DNA from: Candidatus Faecalibacterium intestinigallinarum | GTDB taxonomy: Bacteria > Bacillota > Clostridia > Oscillospirales > Ruminococcaceae | Direction of reading: 5' to 3' | DNA: 64,000 bases | NCBI GenBank assembly: GCA_019113345.1 | Contig: DXHQ01000037.1 | Location: 1-64,000 of the forward strand | Shown here: piece by piece, positions 34,486 to 42,970 of the stretch | How positions within the stretch are numbered: position 1 is the stretch's first letter | How the letters are laid out: the number at the start of each line of letters is the position of its first letter | Notes under the pieces: model-generated | What the model was told of the DNA's origin: nothing | The model's database searches: none | What the model saw: the letters and a program-made list of their open reading frames with translations, nothing else | Made by a program: the position numbers and the translations under genes

Positions 34486-35000
34486 GTGTAATAGTCCTCC
34501 GTTCTAAAGGCCGGGACGTCGAATTTGAGGGTCATTTTTCCGGTGTAATAGGGCCGGGCGAGGGCTGTCTCCCACTCCAGCGGGAACTTGAACCACCAGG
34601 AGCCTCCCTCGATGCCCGAGGTGCCGGGCTTGATCTGCACCGCTGGGTTGCGGGCGTACCGCCCGTAGATCGTCTGGATGATGTGCATCACGCCGCGGTA
34701 GCCCTGGCGGTCAGACCCAGACTTCGGGTGGCCGTCATTGTACAGGCAGATATGGAGCGTGACGCTGACCTCCTGGGCGCTGTTCACGTCCGCAATCTTG
34801 CCGCCGGAGATGTAGACCTGGATGCAGGGTTCGGGGATGTCCCCGGCCCGGGTCGTCTCATCGTAGCCGGTGGGCGCAGGCAAGTCCTGCAGGATGATGC
34901 GCAGCGGCCGCTGGTCCCCCGCAGAGCTGGCAAAAAGTTCGCCATCAAAGAGCCGTTCCAGGTCCTCTTTGATGGCGTCCTCCAAAAAGTCGATGGTCAC
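34482..35000 (-). CDS. tail terminator / completion protein
   Basis: 172 residues. AIKEDLERLFDGELF and DRQGYRGVMHIIQTIY with a beta-rich C-terminus (FPLEWETALARPYYTGKM) fit the tail terminator group in head-tail order. It caps the tail for joining to the head. ATGA-type overlaps with both neighbours. Confidence 0.65.
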   Translation of the reverse strand: MTIDFLEDAIKEDLERLFDGELFASSAGDQRPLRIILQDLPAPTGYDETTRAGDIPEPCIQVYISGGKIADVNSAQEVSVTLHICLYNDGHPKSGSDRQGYRGVMHIIQTIYGRYARNPAVQIKPGTSGIEGGSWWFKFPLEWETALARPYYTGKMTLKFDVPAFRTEDYYT

Positions 35001-35653
35001 TTGGCACCTCCATTCGCCTTGAGCGCCTTTGCGATCCGCTTGTCGATCTCAGCTTCGAGGGTGCGGTACATCAGCACGCGGGCGCTCTCCTGCACCTGCT
35101 CGTTCGCCATCATGCTGGGCACGGCCGGGCCGAGCAGCTTTTTGATGCGGGTCAGGTCGGGCCACTGCCCTTTGTGCGGATAGCCGTACCGCTCGATGCG
35201 GCGGCGAGCGCCGTCCATCGAGTAGGTCTGCCCGATCTGCCGCTGCACGATAGCCCGGTGGCCGCTGGAAAACTGGGTGATAAAGGCCGGCGCGCCGCCG
35301 CGCTCCAGCGGCTTCATGCCGCCGGAACGCAGCACCTTGGCCCGCGCGCCCGCGCTGGACGGCTGGACCAGGAAGTCCATCAGGTCGTTGACCGGCCCGC
35401 GGGAGCGGATCACCGCCTCGATGGTGCCGGGCTTTGCGGTCTGCAGGCGCGGGGCACCCTTGCTGCGGTCCCGCAGGATGGCGTCGTCGATGGTGTAGAC
35501 TTCGGCCACGTCCTCGGTGAGCTGTTTGCGCACCTTGCGGGCCGCCGCATTGATCGACAGCCGCAACACGTCGGGGGCCTCAAAGGCCAGTTTTTCAAGC
35601 CGCTGGCCGATGCGGACGATCTCGTCGTTGGTATCGACTTCCAGGTGGATCAT
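34997..35653 (-). CDS. minor tail / head-tail protein, gpZ-like
   Basis: 218 residues. IRIGQRLEKLAFEAPDVL and SINAAARKVRKQL match the gp10/gpZ (prophage minor tail protein Z) family, and FSSGHRAIVQRQ fits the middle. It takes part in head-tail joining or tail completion. Overlaps its neighbours by 4 nt. Confidence 0.75.
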   Translation of the reverse strand: MIHLEVDTNDEIVRIGQRLEKLAFEAPDVLRLSINAAARKVRKQLTEDVAEVYTIDDAILRDRSKGAPRLQTAKPGTIEAVIRSRGPVNDLMDFLVQPSSAGARAKVLRSGGMKPLERGGAPAFITQFSSGHRAIVQRQIGQTYSMDGARRRIERYGYPHKGQWPDLTRIKKLLGPAVPSMMANEQVQESARVLMYRTLEAEIDKRIAKALKANGGAK

Positions 35654-35985
35654 GTCCTCACCGCCTCGATCTCAATGGCAAGGATCCCCGCCTCGTCGTC
35701 GGCCTGCTGCACATAGTAGTCGCGGCCGTCAAGGTTCAGGCGCTTGCCCGGCATGGGGCGGCCGCCGTAGTCCACGGTGGCCACAAAGATCAGTTTGCGC
35801 GCCCGGTACATCCCGTCAGGGAAGATGCCGCCGCGGGCTGCATCCCGCTCCAGCAGGGCGTTGTCGTCCACCACCACGTCCATTTCCCGGCCGTCGATGG
35901 TATGCCTGTCGGCAAACTCCATCGGGTTGAGAAAGACGTTGTGGACGTCGGCAGCGACACAGTCCTTGAAAGAAAGCGCGCCCAT
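35650..35985 (-). CDS. head-tail joining protein
   Basis: 111 residues. DVHNVFLNPMEFADRHTIDG and PGKRLNLDGRDYYVQQADDE resemble the head-tail joining (ATP-binding sugar-transporter-like, gpFII) proteins of lambda-type heads. It begins 2 nt after the decoration-like gene. Confidence 0.7.
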   Translation of the reverse strand: MGALSFKDCVAADVHNVFLNPMEFADRHTIDGREMDVVVDDNALLERDAARGGIFPDGMYRARKLIFVATVDYGGRPMPGKRLNLDGRDYYVQQADDEAGILAIEIEAVRT

Positions 35986-35987
35986 CC

Positions 35988-36320
35988 TTAACCCAGCAGT
36001 TTGACAAGGACGGTGGTATCGGCGGATTCTGCCGCAGCGACGGCCCAGCCCGCCGGGATGTTGGCGGGTTCGGTGCCCGCGGCGGTGGAAATATTCTCGT
36101 CGGCCACGACCCAGTACAGGGCCTGACCTAGGGTGACGGCGCCGGTGGCCTTGGGCATCTCAAAGACGCCGGTCACATGGACGGCGCCGGTCTCGCCGGC
36201 AGCGATGTCCGCGGCGGCCACGCCGATGCGAGTGGCCAGGTTCACGACGTCGCCGGCGGCGATCTTGGCGGCGGCGGTATAGTCGATGGCTTCGCCTTTC
36301 TGCCAGTACTTTGCGCTCAT
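35988..36320 (-). CDS. capsid decoration / DUF2190-like protein
   Basis: 110 residues. Small beta-rich protein rich in Ala and Gly (AAKIAAGDVVNLATRIGVA), related to DUF2190 proteins encoded next to major capsid genes, which trim or stabilise the shell. 12 nt separate it from the capsid gene stop. Confidence 0.75.
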   Translation of the reverse strand: MSAKYWQKGEAIDYTAAAKIAAGDVVNLATRIGVAAADIAAGETGAVHVTGVFEMPKATGAVTLGQALYWVVADENISTAAGTEPANIPAGWAVAAAESADTTVLVKLLG

Positions 36321-36332
36321 GGTAGTGCCTCC

Positions 36333-37835
36333 TTACAGGGTGATTTTAGCGCCGGGGTTCTTCACCGCACCGCGGTAGTCTACGACGGTGACGCCCCAGT
36401 CGAGCCAGATGTCCCACACATAGCCGAGCTGGCCGGGGGTCTCCATCCGGCGGATGGTCGGGGTCTCCTGGCCGTTGAGGTAGTCCACTTGGATGCAGCG
36501 GGCGTAGCTCGGGTCGGCGATGATGAACCAGGGCACGGCGCCTGTGCCGGCCAGGGTGTTCAGGGTGCCGTCCTCGATGACCTGGAGCTGGTTGCGGTAC
36601 TGGTACAGCGCGTTGGCGGTGTGGCTGCCGATGCCGTCCACCTCGATCTGGGCGGTCTGGAGAATCTGCGCCAGGGTGAAGCCGTAGCCGACCGGCACCA
36701 CGATGAAGCGGGGCTGCACGGTGATGCTGTCGCCGAAGGGGTCGGTCTGGCTCATCATCTTCAGGATCATGCCCTGGATATTCTCGATGGAGGGCGCTGC
36801 GCCGGAGGTCACGAGGTTGCCGTGGTCCGCGTGGAACAGGGCCTTGTCGTCGAAGATGGTGGGGTTCGAGTACAGGATGGAATAGACCTGCTTGTTGATG
36901 GTCCGCTTGGCGCTGGCGGCATACATGCCGGGCACCTGGGTGATGAAGCCGATGTCGTCGTTGATGAACGCCTCGCGGGTCATCGAGAACTGGCGGCCGT
37001 AGGTGCTGATCTTGCGCTGGGGCAGCAGGTCGGTCTTGGGGGTGTCATGCTTAAGTTCGCCGCCCTCACCGACAGGCAGAAACTCGCCGGCGCCGCCCGC
37101 CAGGTACTCGTGGTCCTTGGTGGGCTTGAAGTCGGTGACGCTGCCCTTGGTGGTCCAGAGCTGGAAGGTGGTGGGCACGGCCTGATACCGCTGCACGATG
37201 GCCTTGCGGATGGTGTTGTCCAGGATGGCGGGGAAGGCGGCGGTGGGGTTGAAGAACTGCCGCTGCGCCATCCCCCACAGGTCGTCCTTGGACATCCGCA
37301 TCAGCGAGGCGGTGGTGCCCAGGCCCTCGCGCGCCATGCACTCGATGGCCAGGTCGCGCAGGGACAGCCCGCGCATCTGCTCGGCGCCGGCGGCGGGGCT
37401 GGCGGTTCTGATGCCGCTGCGCAGCAGCATGGCGTCCGAGGCGGCGGCGCGGAAATTGTCCTCGTCGCTGCCGCTTTCAGACATCCGAGCGCCCACAGGG
37501 CCATGGTGCTGGATCAGAAAATCCACCGCAGCTCTGCGGACGTCCTCCACGCTGGAGCCGTCCTGGATGTAGCCGGCGGGGTCCATGCCGGTCTGCCGGC
37601 ACAGGTTGATGATGTCGCTCATCCGGCGGCGCTCGTTTTCCACAGCGCGCTGCGCCTCTGCCGCGGCGTCCTGGCTGGGCGCGGCCCCGTCCTCGCCGCG
37701 GGTGCCGTCGCCGTCGATGACAGCCTGGCAGCGGTCGAATTCAGCCTGTTCGTCCGCAGTCAGGCCGCGGCCCTCGCTGCGGGCAAGGTTGACCAGCTCC
37801 TGCTGACGGGCAAGTGCTTCCTGTCTAGTGTTCAT
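36333..37835 (-). CDS. major capsid protein
   Basis: 500 residues from the ATG at 37,835 behind GGAGGTAAA. A coiled-coil N-terminal region (about 1-130, ALARQQELVNLARSE, ENERRRMSD) acts as a scaffold-like delta domain. The capsid core shows FNPTAAFPAILDNTI, PTKDHEYLAGG, FINDDIGFITQVPGMYA and GYGFTLAQIL. Fold is of the HK97/lambda-E type. The protease gene is immediately upstream with an 11-nt overlap, so the delta domain may be cleaved off at maturation. Confidence 0.9.
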   Translation of the reverse strand: MNTRQEALARQQELVNLARSEGRGLTADEQAEFDRCQAVIDGDGTRGEDGAAPSQDAAAEAQRAVENERRRMSDIINLCRQTGMDPAGYIQDGSSVEDVRRAAVDFLIQHHGPVGARMSESGSDEDNFRAAASDAMLLRSGIRTASPAAGAEQMRGLSLRDLAIECMAREGLGTTASLMRMSKDDLWGMAQRQFFNPTAAFPAILDNTIRKAIVQRYQAVPTTFQLWTTKGSVTDFKPTKDHEYLAGGAGEFLPVGEGGELKHDTPKTDLLPQRKISTYGRQFSMTREAFINDDIGFITQVPGMYAASAKRTINKQVYSILYSNPTIFDDKALFHADHGNLVTSGAAPSIENIQGMILKMMSQTDPFGDSITVQPRFIVVPVGYGFTLAQILQTAQIEVDGIGSHTANALYQYRNQLQVIEDGTLNTLAGTGAVPWFIIADPSYARCIQVDYLNGQETPTIRRMETPGQLGYVWDIWLDWGVTVVDYRGAVKNPGAKITL

Positions 37836-38469
37836 GTTTACCTCCAGAGAGTTTGTTCTGGTTGATCTTGATCTGCCGCTCCCACAGAGCGAGGGCGGCA
37901 GCTCCGTCTTCTTCGGACCGGCCGACGCCCACGGTGGCGTCTGCCGGCACAGACACGATGGAAACTTCCATCGGCGTCCATTTCCGGGCGATCTGGCAGG
38001 GGCCGGTGAAGCGGCCGTCCTGCGACTTCTTGCCGGGGGCCACCTCCTCCCAGACATCGACGCGGTACCGCACCGACGTGGTCTTCAGGGTGCCGGACCG
38101 GACCTTCTCGAAGATGCGCTCGGCGTCCTCGTCGGTGTCGAACTCCACCTCGGCCATGCCGCGGTTGTTTTCGACCCAGGCCCGGACCACCCTGCCGACC
38201 ACCCGGTCCACATCGTGGTTAAAAAGCAGCACCCCCACCTCGTTCAGCCGGGCAAGGTCCACGGCGTCCCCCGCGTGGTCGAGAATTTCAGGGCCGAACC
38301 ACCGCTGGTACGGTTCCTCGCTGGAAAAGCTGAGGATGCGCCGGCGGCTGTCCTGCCCGTCCTCCTCGCGGGCCAGGAACTGGCCCATGCTGCGGGTGGC
38401 GCGGTCTTTATTCCTCGGCTCCTTCGGGGTCGTCGCTTTGCTGGGCTGCGATCTGTGCGCCATTTCCAA
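37825..38469 (-). CDS. HK97-family prohead protease
   Basis: 214 residues. LFNHDVDRVVGRV (about 79-91), MAEVEFDTDEDAERIFEKVRSGTLKTTSV and PMEVSIVSVPADATVG are the peptidase U35 signatures; His82 and the SIVSVPAD region supply catalytic residues. TTG at 38,469 lies 6 nt after the AGGAGG, and an ATG at 38,463 is 12 nt after it, so the first is preferred. It cleaves scaffold or capsid N-termini during assembly. Overlaps the portal gene by about 60 nt. Confidence 0.85.
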   Translation of the reverse strand: MEMAHRSQPSKATTPKEPRNKDRATRSMGQFLAREEDGQDSRRRILSFSSEEPYQRWFGPEILDHAGDAVDLARLNEVGVLLFNHDVDRVVGRVVRAWVENNRGMAEVEFDTDEDAERIFEKVRSGTLKTTSVRYRVDVWEEVAPGKKSQDGRFTGPCQIARKWTPMEVSIVSVPADATVGVGRSEEDGAAALALWERQIKINQNKLSGGKHEH

Positions 38470-39913
38470 AAATCACCTCCTCCATGTTCACGCCCCTTTC
38501 GCGGCCGTAGGCCAGCACCTCGGCAGTCTCGTCCACCGCCTGCCGCCAGTCTTTGCCGCGCTCGGCGCAGATGTCCTGATAGGTTTTCTGCCCGGACTGC
38601 AGCGCAGTCTGACCGGCAGAGCTTTCTTTGGCCGGGTCGATCCACTTCTTGGGCGACTTGACCCAGGCGTGCGCCAGGTACTCGGCCTTTCTATCCCAGA
38701 AGCCGGGCAGATCGAGCAGCCCGGCGAGATAGCACGAAATGACAAACTGTTCATACACCTCGGTCATGAACTCCTGCAGAAGTTCCACTTCCTCGGCGTA
38801 GGTGTCCTCGTCCTCGATGGCGTTCTGCCGTGCGGACGAATAGGTCGAGCCTTTCATGTCGCGGGACACGGCCTCGTAGCTGAGGCCCTGCCCGGCGCCG
38901 ATCAGGCTCTGCTGGGTGCGCAGGAAGGCGGTGGCGTCGGTGGCCGCGCTGTGCGGGTCGATCACCTGGGCCTCGTCGCCGGCGCCCATCTCCATCATCA
39001 TGCCGGGGGACAGCCGCTTGCCGGCATAATCGACCCGCCCGTCGGGGCTGCGGCCGGCCGAGCGCCCGATGCCGCCCCCGGTGGGGATGGCCTTTTTGAT
39101 GAGCACTGCCAGACAGGCGGCGATCCGTTCCTTAACCGAGACGGCGTTGATAAACTCGTTGACGTCCCGGATGCGGGTCAGGGTGTGGGCCATGTCCGAA
39201 ATTTCCCGAATCTGGCTGGGTCGCCGCTTGGAGTACAGGAAGTAGGCGTCTTTGGCGTCCACGTAGGCCGATTCCAACATCCGCCAGCCCTCGATGTCGT
39301 ACTGCTGTATCCAGTAGCCCACCGGCCTGCGCCAGGCGTTGTACTCGATGCCGCCCACCACCCGGTTCCCGCGGCGGCGCGGTTCGGTGCGGCTCACGTC
39401 CAGTTCGTCCACCTCGATGGCCTGGAGCTTGAAGGGCACCAAGCCGCCGGAGGTGTGCCGGAACAGGAACAGGATGCCGCCGTCCACCTTTTTGCGCTCC
39501 ACCGCCATGCGGAGGATCTGGGTGAAGGACTGTTCGCCGGTGACGTCGCAGTTGCGGGCCTTGCACCACTGCCGCCACAGGTTTTCGATGCGCCGGTTGA
39601 GATCATCGTCGCCCGTATTCGCCCGCAGGGTATAGCCCTTGCCCACCACATTGCGCTTGTAGGCCAGGACGATGGCCTGCAGGATGTCGCTGTTGCGCTC
39701 CAGATCGCGCGCCCTGGCCCGGATCACGTCCCGGCTGAACCGGTCGGTGGTCTCGGCGCTCTCGTTGACGGCGGCCCAGTGGGAGTTGATGCGGCCGTAC
39801 CCGGCGGCATCGTAGTGGCGCAGGGCGTCATAGCTCTGCCGCCAGGCCTCCCGCTTGTAGGCCCACTGCGGGGACACGGCGGCGATCATATCGTCGAGAA
39901 AGCCCACCCCCAT
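38408..39913 (-). CDS. portal protein, lambda gpB family
   Basis: About 501 residues; start at the ATG at 39,913 (a GTG at 39,907 is also possible). GVGFLDDMIAAVSPQWAYKREAWRQ, DRFSRDVIRARARDLERNSDILQ and DGRVDYAGKRLSPGMMMEM are lambda-type portal features. The portal forms the dodecameric DNA channel at one capsid vertex and binds the terminase. Confidence 0.92.
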   Translation of the reverse strand: MGVGFLDDMIAAVSPQWAYKREAWRQSYDALRHYDAAGYGRINSHWAAVNESAETTDRFSRDVIRARARDLERNSDILQAIVLAYKRNVVGKGYTLRANTGDDDLNRRIENLWRQWCKARNCDVTGEQSFTQILRMAVERKKVDGGILFLFRHTSGGLVPFKLQAIEVDELDVSRTEPRRRGNRVVGGIEYNAWRRPVGYWIQQYDIEGWRMLESAYVDAKDAYFLYSKRRPSQIREISDMAHTLTRIRDVNEFINAVSVKERIAACLAVLIKKAIPTGGGIGRSAGRSPDGRVDYAGKRLSPGMMMEMGAGDEAQVIDPHSAATDATAFLRTQQSLIGAGQGLSYEAVSRDMKGSTYSSARQNAIEDEDTYAEEVELLQEFMTEVYEQFVISCYLAGLLDLPGFWDRKAEYLAHAWVKSPKKWIDPAKESSAGQTALQSGQKTYQDICAERGKDWRQAVDETAEVLAYGRERGVNMEEVIFGNGAQIAAQQSDDPEGAEE

Positions 39914-40140
39914 CACCTCCCGTCAAAAAAGGCCACATAGGTGCGGCCCAGTAGCGGCCCGCTGTCGTCGTCGGCAATCTGGGCTTCCAGGTCGTCCCGC
40001 AGGGATTTGAGCATGGCGAGGTCGGCCCGCGTCAGCGACCGGCTGCCGATCTTGTAGGACTGGCCGCCGACCAGGATGGTCTTGATCGCCGCATTGACCT
40101 GCCCCAGCAGCTCGGTTTTATCTTTGGTCGTGTTTTTCAT
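39913..40140 (-). CDS. head-tail connector-like small protein (gpW/DUF6148 type)
   Basis: 75 residues (QVNAAIKTILVGGQSYKIGSRSLTRADL). Placed between terminase large subunit and portal as gpW in lambda-like phages. SRSLTRADLAML is the typical motif of this group. Its stop overlaps the portal start. Confidence 0.75.
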   Translation of the reverse strand: MKNTTKDKTELLGQVNAAIKTILVGGQSYKIGSRSLTRADLAMLKSLRDDLEAQIADDDSGPLLGRTYVAFFDGR

Positions 40141-40149
40141 GGGGCCTCC

Positions 40150-42000
40150 TCAGAGCCAGTTTTCGTTTTCCCTGATCCAATCTTCTTCGGGCGCGGGCTG
40201 ATGGCGCTGCGCCGGCGCAGCGGCCGGCGGCGTTTGTGCAGCCGCTGCGGCATCGTCCCACAGGTAGAGCGAGCGCACCTCCATGATGTCGGCGGCGGCC
40301 GCTGCATAGACCTCACAGTCCAGGTAGTGGTTGTCGGCGTGGGAGGATTTTACCGCCCACCGCTGCACCTCTCTGCCGTTGACCCGCTCGGTGACCTTGT
40401 GTTCGGACGTGACCTGCTCGGCGTAGTCGAGGTCGCAGTCCTTGTGAACCATCCACGACCCGCTGCCGTTCGGGCGGCGCATCCGGGCGGCGATCATGTC
40501 CTTGTACTTGCCGCCGTCCACCAGGATGAGCTGCAGGCCGTTGGCCCGGCTGCCGGCCTTGTCCACGGTGGAGATGCGGTAATGCCCCTGCAGGTTGGAC
40601 ACGCCCTTGCAGGGCCGCACCCACTCGGTGTTGGCGATGCAGAAATTGTAGACGGCGTCGGTCTGATCGCCGCTGTCCATCAGGGCGAGGTCCACCATCA
40701 TGGACCCGCCGTCCGGGACACGGAACTCGGTGCCCATGATCCGCTCGACCTCGTCCATCGAGAGGGCCTGCCCGTGCGCCACGTTCTGGCTGGTCATGTA
40801 GTCGCCCCAGGCCCGGATGGTCCAGTACAGGCAGTTTTCCTGCACGTCGATGCCGCCGGTCAACAGCTTGGCCCAGGCAGGCAGCTCCCAGGCCGGCACG
40901 GCAGTCTGGCGCTCCATCACCATCTCGGCGTTGGTCTTGAGCTTGGTATCCTCCCACGGTTCGGCCAGCCACGAATTGACAAAGTTGTGCAGCAGGTCGG
41001 GGTCGTCCTTTGACTTCATGAACTCCCGCGCGATGTCCGAGAAGGAGGTGAACGGGGAGTATAGGGTGTTCATCCAGTAGGCCACGCTCTTGGGCGTCTG
41101 CGTGTCCTGCCGGACGTACTGCCACTGGCCGGCGCGCAGCATGGCGCCCTTGTCCCGGTCGGTGATGATGCAGCCGCACTCCTGGCACAGGTAGGTGGTC
41201 ATGTCGGCGCGCTTTGCCCGGTCGGGCACGTCGTCCTTGCTGGGCCATTTGAGCTGCGCGAATTTCAGCTCGATGTACCTGCCGCAGTGCGGGCAGGGCA
41301 CGAAATAGTGTTTTTCGGCGTCCGCCTCCTCTTTGGCCTTCCAGATGGGGCCGGTCTTGAGGGTGGGGGTGGACGCCATGAAGATCTTGCGGTTGAAGAT
41401 GTAGGTCTTGGTGCGCTCGATGGCCAGGGAGATGGGGTCGGCCTCGCGCTTTGTCGCTCCGGGGTACTTGTCCACCTCATCGAGGAACAGGTACCGGATG
41501 GGGGTGGACGCCAGGTCGGCCGGGCTGTTGGCGCCGGTCAGATAGACGGTCATGTCCCGGAATTTCTGCGCGAGGACCTTGCTCTCATGCTCCCTGTACT
41601 TGGCCCGCAGCGGCTTGCACTGGCGGAACATCGGCCCCAGCTTTGCTTCGACGGTCCGCTCGGCCAGCTCGTCGGAAGGATAGACGATCATGGCTGGCGC
41701 CGGGTCCTGATCGATGGCGCTGCCCAGAGCGTTCTCCATAGCCGACGTGCCGCCCACCTGGGTGGGCTTGACAAAGACGATCCGCTCGGTGGTATCGTCG
41801 CTGAAGGCGTCCATGATCTCGGTCAGGTAGGGGGTGAGAGCATTGCGCCAGGGGCCTGAAATGGAATTGCTGTCCGGGAGGATACGGTTTTTCTCGGCCC
41901 ACGCGGACACGCTCAGCCGCTCCCGCGGGCGCAGCAGTTCAACGGCGGGAGCCATCCACGCCGGCAGATCATAGGGCTTTACCGCAGGGCGACGGCTCAC
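40150..42000 (-). CDS. terminase large subunit, GpA family
   Basis: 616 residues, GTG start. ATPase motor motifs: PTQVGGTSAMENAL (Walker A variant, about 82-95) and RYLFLDEVDKYPG (Walker B, about 172). Two zinc knuckles (CPHCG and CQECGC, about 245-280) and the C-terminal nuclease region with GGIDVQENCLYWTI and DSGDQTDAVYNF follow. GpA terminases cut cos ends and pump DNA into the head. An Ala/Pro-rich tail closes it. Overlaps terS by 4 nt (GTGA). Confidence 0.95.
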   Translation of the reverse strand: MSRRPAVKPYDLPAWMAPAVELLRPRERLSVSAWAEKNRILPDSNSISGPWRNALTPYLTEIMDAFSDDTTERIVFVKPTQVGGTSAMENALGSAIDQDPAPAMIVYPSDELAERTVEAKLGPMFRQCKPLRAKYREHESKVLAQKFRDMTVYLTGANSPADLASTPIRYLFLDEVDKYPGATKREADPISLAIERTKTYIFNRKIFMASTPTLKTGPIWKAKEEADAEKHYFVPCPHCGRYIELKFAQLKWPSKDDVPDRAKRADMTTYLCQECGCIITDRDKGAMLRAGQWQYVRQDTQTPKSVAYWMNTLYSPFTSFSDIAREFMKSKDDPDLLHNFVNSWLAEPWEDTKLKTNAEMVMERQTAVPAWELPAWAKLLTGGIDVQENCLYWTIRAWGDYMTSQNVAHGQALSMDEVERIMGTEFRVPDGGSMMVDLALMDSGDQTDAVYNFCIANTEWVRPCKGVSNLQGHYRISTVDKAGSRANGLQLILVDGGKYKDMIAARMRRPNGSGSWMVHKDCDLDYAEQVTSEHKVTERVNGREVQRWAVKSSHADNHYLDCEVYAAAAADIMEVRSLYLWDDAAAAAQTPPAAAPAQRHQPAPEEDWIRENENWL

Positions 42001-42554
42001 GCCTTCATCCCGCCCTGGTCGTCACCTTTCAGCCGCATCCCGTCCACAAAGGCATTCAGCATGGTATCCAACTCCTTTCGCAGCGACCGCTGCGTACTTC
42101 TCACGGTGGTTGCATCCACATAGCCGGTCAGCATGCCGGCCAGGCGTGAGGTCATTCCATAGGCAAATTTTTTGAAGTTTGCCATAAAGTCGGACAGCTC
42201 ATCCACCGCCTGGCTGACCTCGATGTACTCGCCCTTTTCAATGGCCGTTTTCAGCTTGTGCAGCTCGGCCTGGCTGTTTTTCAGGGCGATTTCGGCCCGC
42301 AGCTTCTGCTCCTTGAGTTCGGCCTCTTTGTCCGTTTTGCTGCGCCCGTAGGCCTTGTCGGACAGATAGGCCGTGTACTTCTGCACCGTCGGCACAAGAT
42401 CATACCGGCGTCCGTCCGGGGTTTCGGTGGTCGGCAGGACGCCCTCCTGGGTGAGCTGCTGGATACGCCGCACACTCACCCCAAACAGGTCCGCCACGAC
42501 CTCCACGCGGTAGAGTCCACCGGCAAACGCCTTTCCATTTTCAACGTTTCTCAT
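41997..42554 (-). CDS. terminase small subunit, Nu1-like
   Basis: 185 residues. Winged HTH at 14-55 (VADLFGVSVRRIQQLTQEGVLP), then a long helical region (about 75-150) for self-assembly, as in lambda gpNu1 relatives. It recognises the cos DNA and recruits the large subunit. Confidence 0.88.
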   Translation of the reverse strand: MRNVENGKAFAGGLYRVEVVADLFGVSVRRIQQLTQEGVLPTTETPDGRRYDLVPTVQKYTAYLSDKAYGRSKTDKEAELKEQKLRAEIALKNSQAELHKLKTAIEKGEYIEVSQAVDELSDFMANFKKFAYGMTSRLAGMLTGYVDATTVRSTQRSLRKELDTMLNAFVDGMRLKGDDQGGMKA

Positions 42555-42820
42555 GCTGTCATTTCATTCTGCAAAGTTAGTTGTAACGAAGTGTGAATTT
42601 TGTTGAATTTTTTTCGCAGAAAAGCATCGGGCCTTCCGTGCCCCGCAGGGCCAATCCCTCCAGGAAGGACCCGCGAAACAAAAAATAAAGCGCACAGGCC
42701 TGTTACAGCCTTCCGGGGCCTCCGACCTGGGCGGGCGCGAAGGGGGACGCCCGCAGCTCCCGGCGGTGGGAAAAGAAACCACCATGCGCTTTCGAGGTCC
42801 GGTTACGGGGTCCCGGATGC
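42555..42820. other. non-coding region before terminase, candidate cos site
   Basis: No gene is seen in these 266 bases. Palindromes include ACAGGCCTGT at 42,694-42,703 and the CCTTCC...GGAAGG pairs at 42,628-42,668. A GpA/Nu1 terminase cuts at cos, which in lambda lies just before the small-subunit gene, so this gap is the best candidate; the cut point cannot be read from one copy. Confidence 0.4.
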
Positions 42821-42894
42821 TGGCACGACGGGCAGGAGTCGAACCTGCAGCCCGCGGTTTTGGAGACCGCCGCTCTGCATTGAGCTACCGCCGC
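42821..42894 (-). tRNA. phage-encoded tRNA-Trp(CCA)
   Basis: 74 nt including an encoded CCA end. Acceptor GCGGCGG pairs with CCGTCGT (two G.U). D-stem GCTC/GAGC has an unusual 6-nt loop AATGCA. Anticodon stem GCGGT/ACCGC has loop CTCCAAA, anticodon CCA (Trp). T-arm GCAGG-TTCGACT-CCTGC is regular. It lies 3 nt after a terminator-like T-run at the head of the late region. Confidence 0.88.
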
Positions 42895-42897
42895 ATA

Positions 42898-42932
42898 CAA
42901 AAAGAGCCGCGGGTGTCTCCATCCGTGGCTCT
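42898..42932 (-). terminator. terminator/attenuator between late promoter and tRNA-Trp
   Basis: On the minus strand AGAGCC-A-CGG pairs with CCG-C-GGCTCT, followed by TTTTTG. It lies about 5-40 nt downstream of a sigma-A promoter start and just before the tRNA, so transcripts reaching the tRNA and head genes must pass through it. Confidence 0.75.
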
Positions 42933-42940
42933 ACGAGTAC

Positions 42941-42970
42941 AGTATACCTCGCCCGAAATAGGAACTTCAA
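42941..42970 (-). promoter_or_regulatory. late-region promoter
   Basis: -35 TTGAAG (42,965-42,970), 18-nt spacer, -10 TATACT (42,941-42,946), leftward. It follows the sigma-like late regulator gene and precedes the attenuator hairpin, tRNA-Trp and the terminase operon. Confidence 0.7.
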
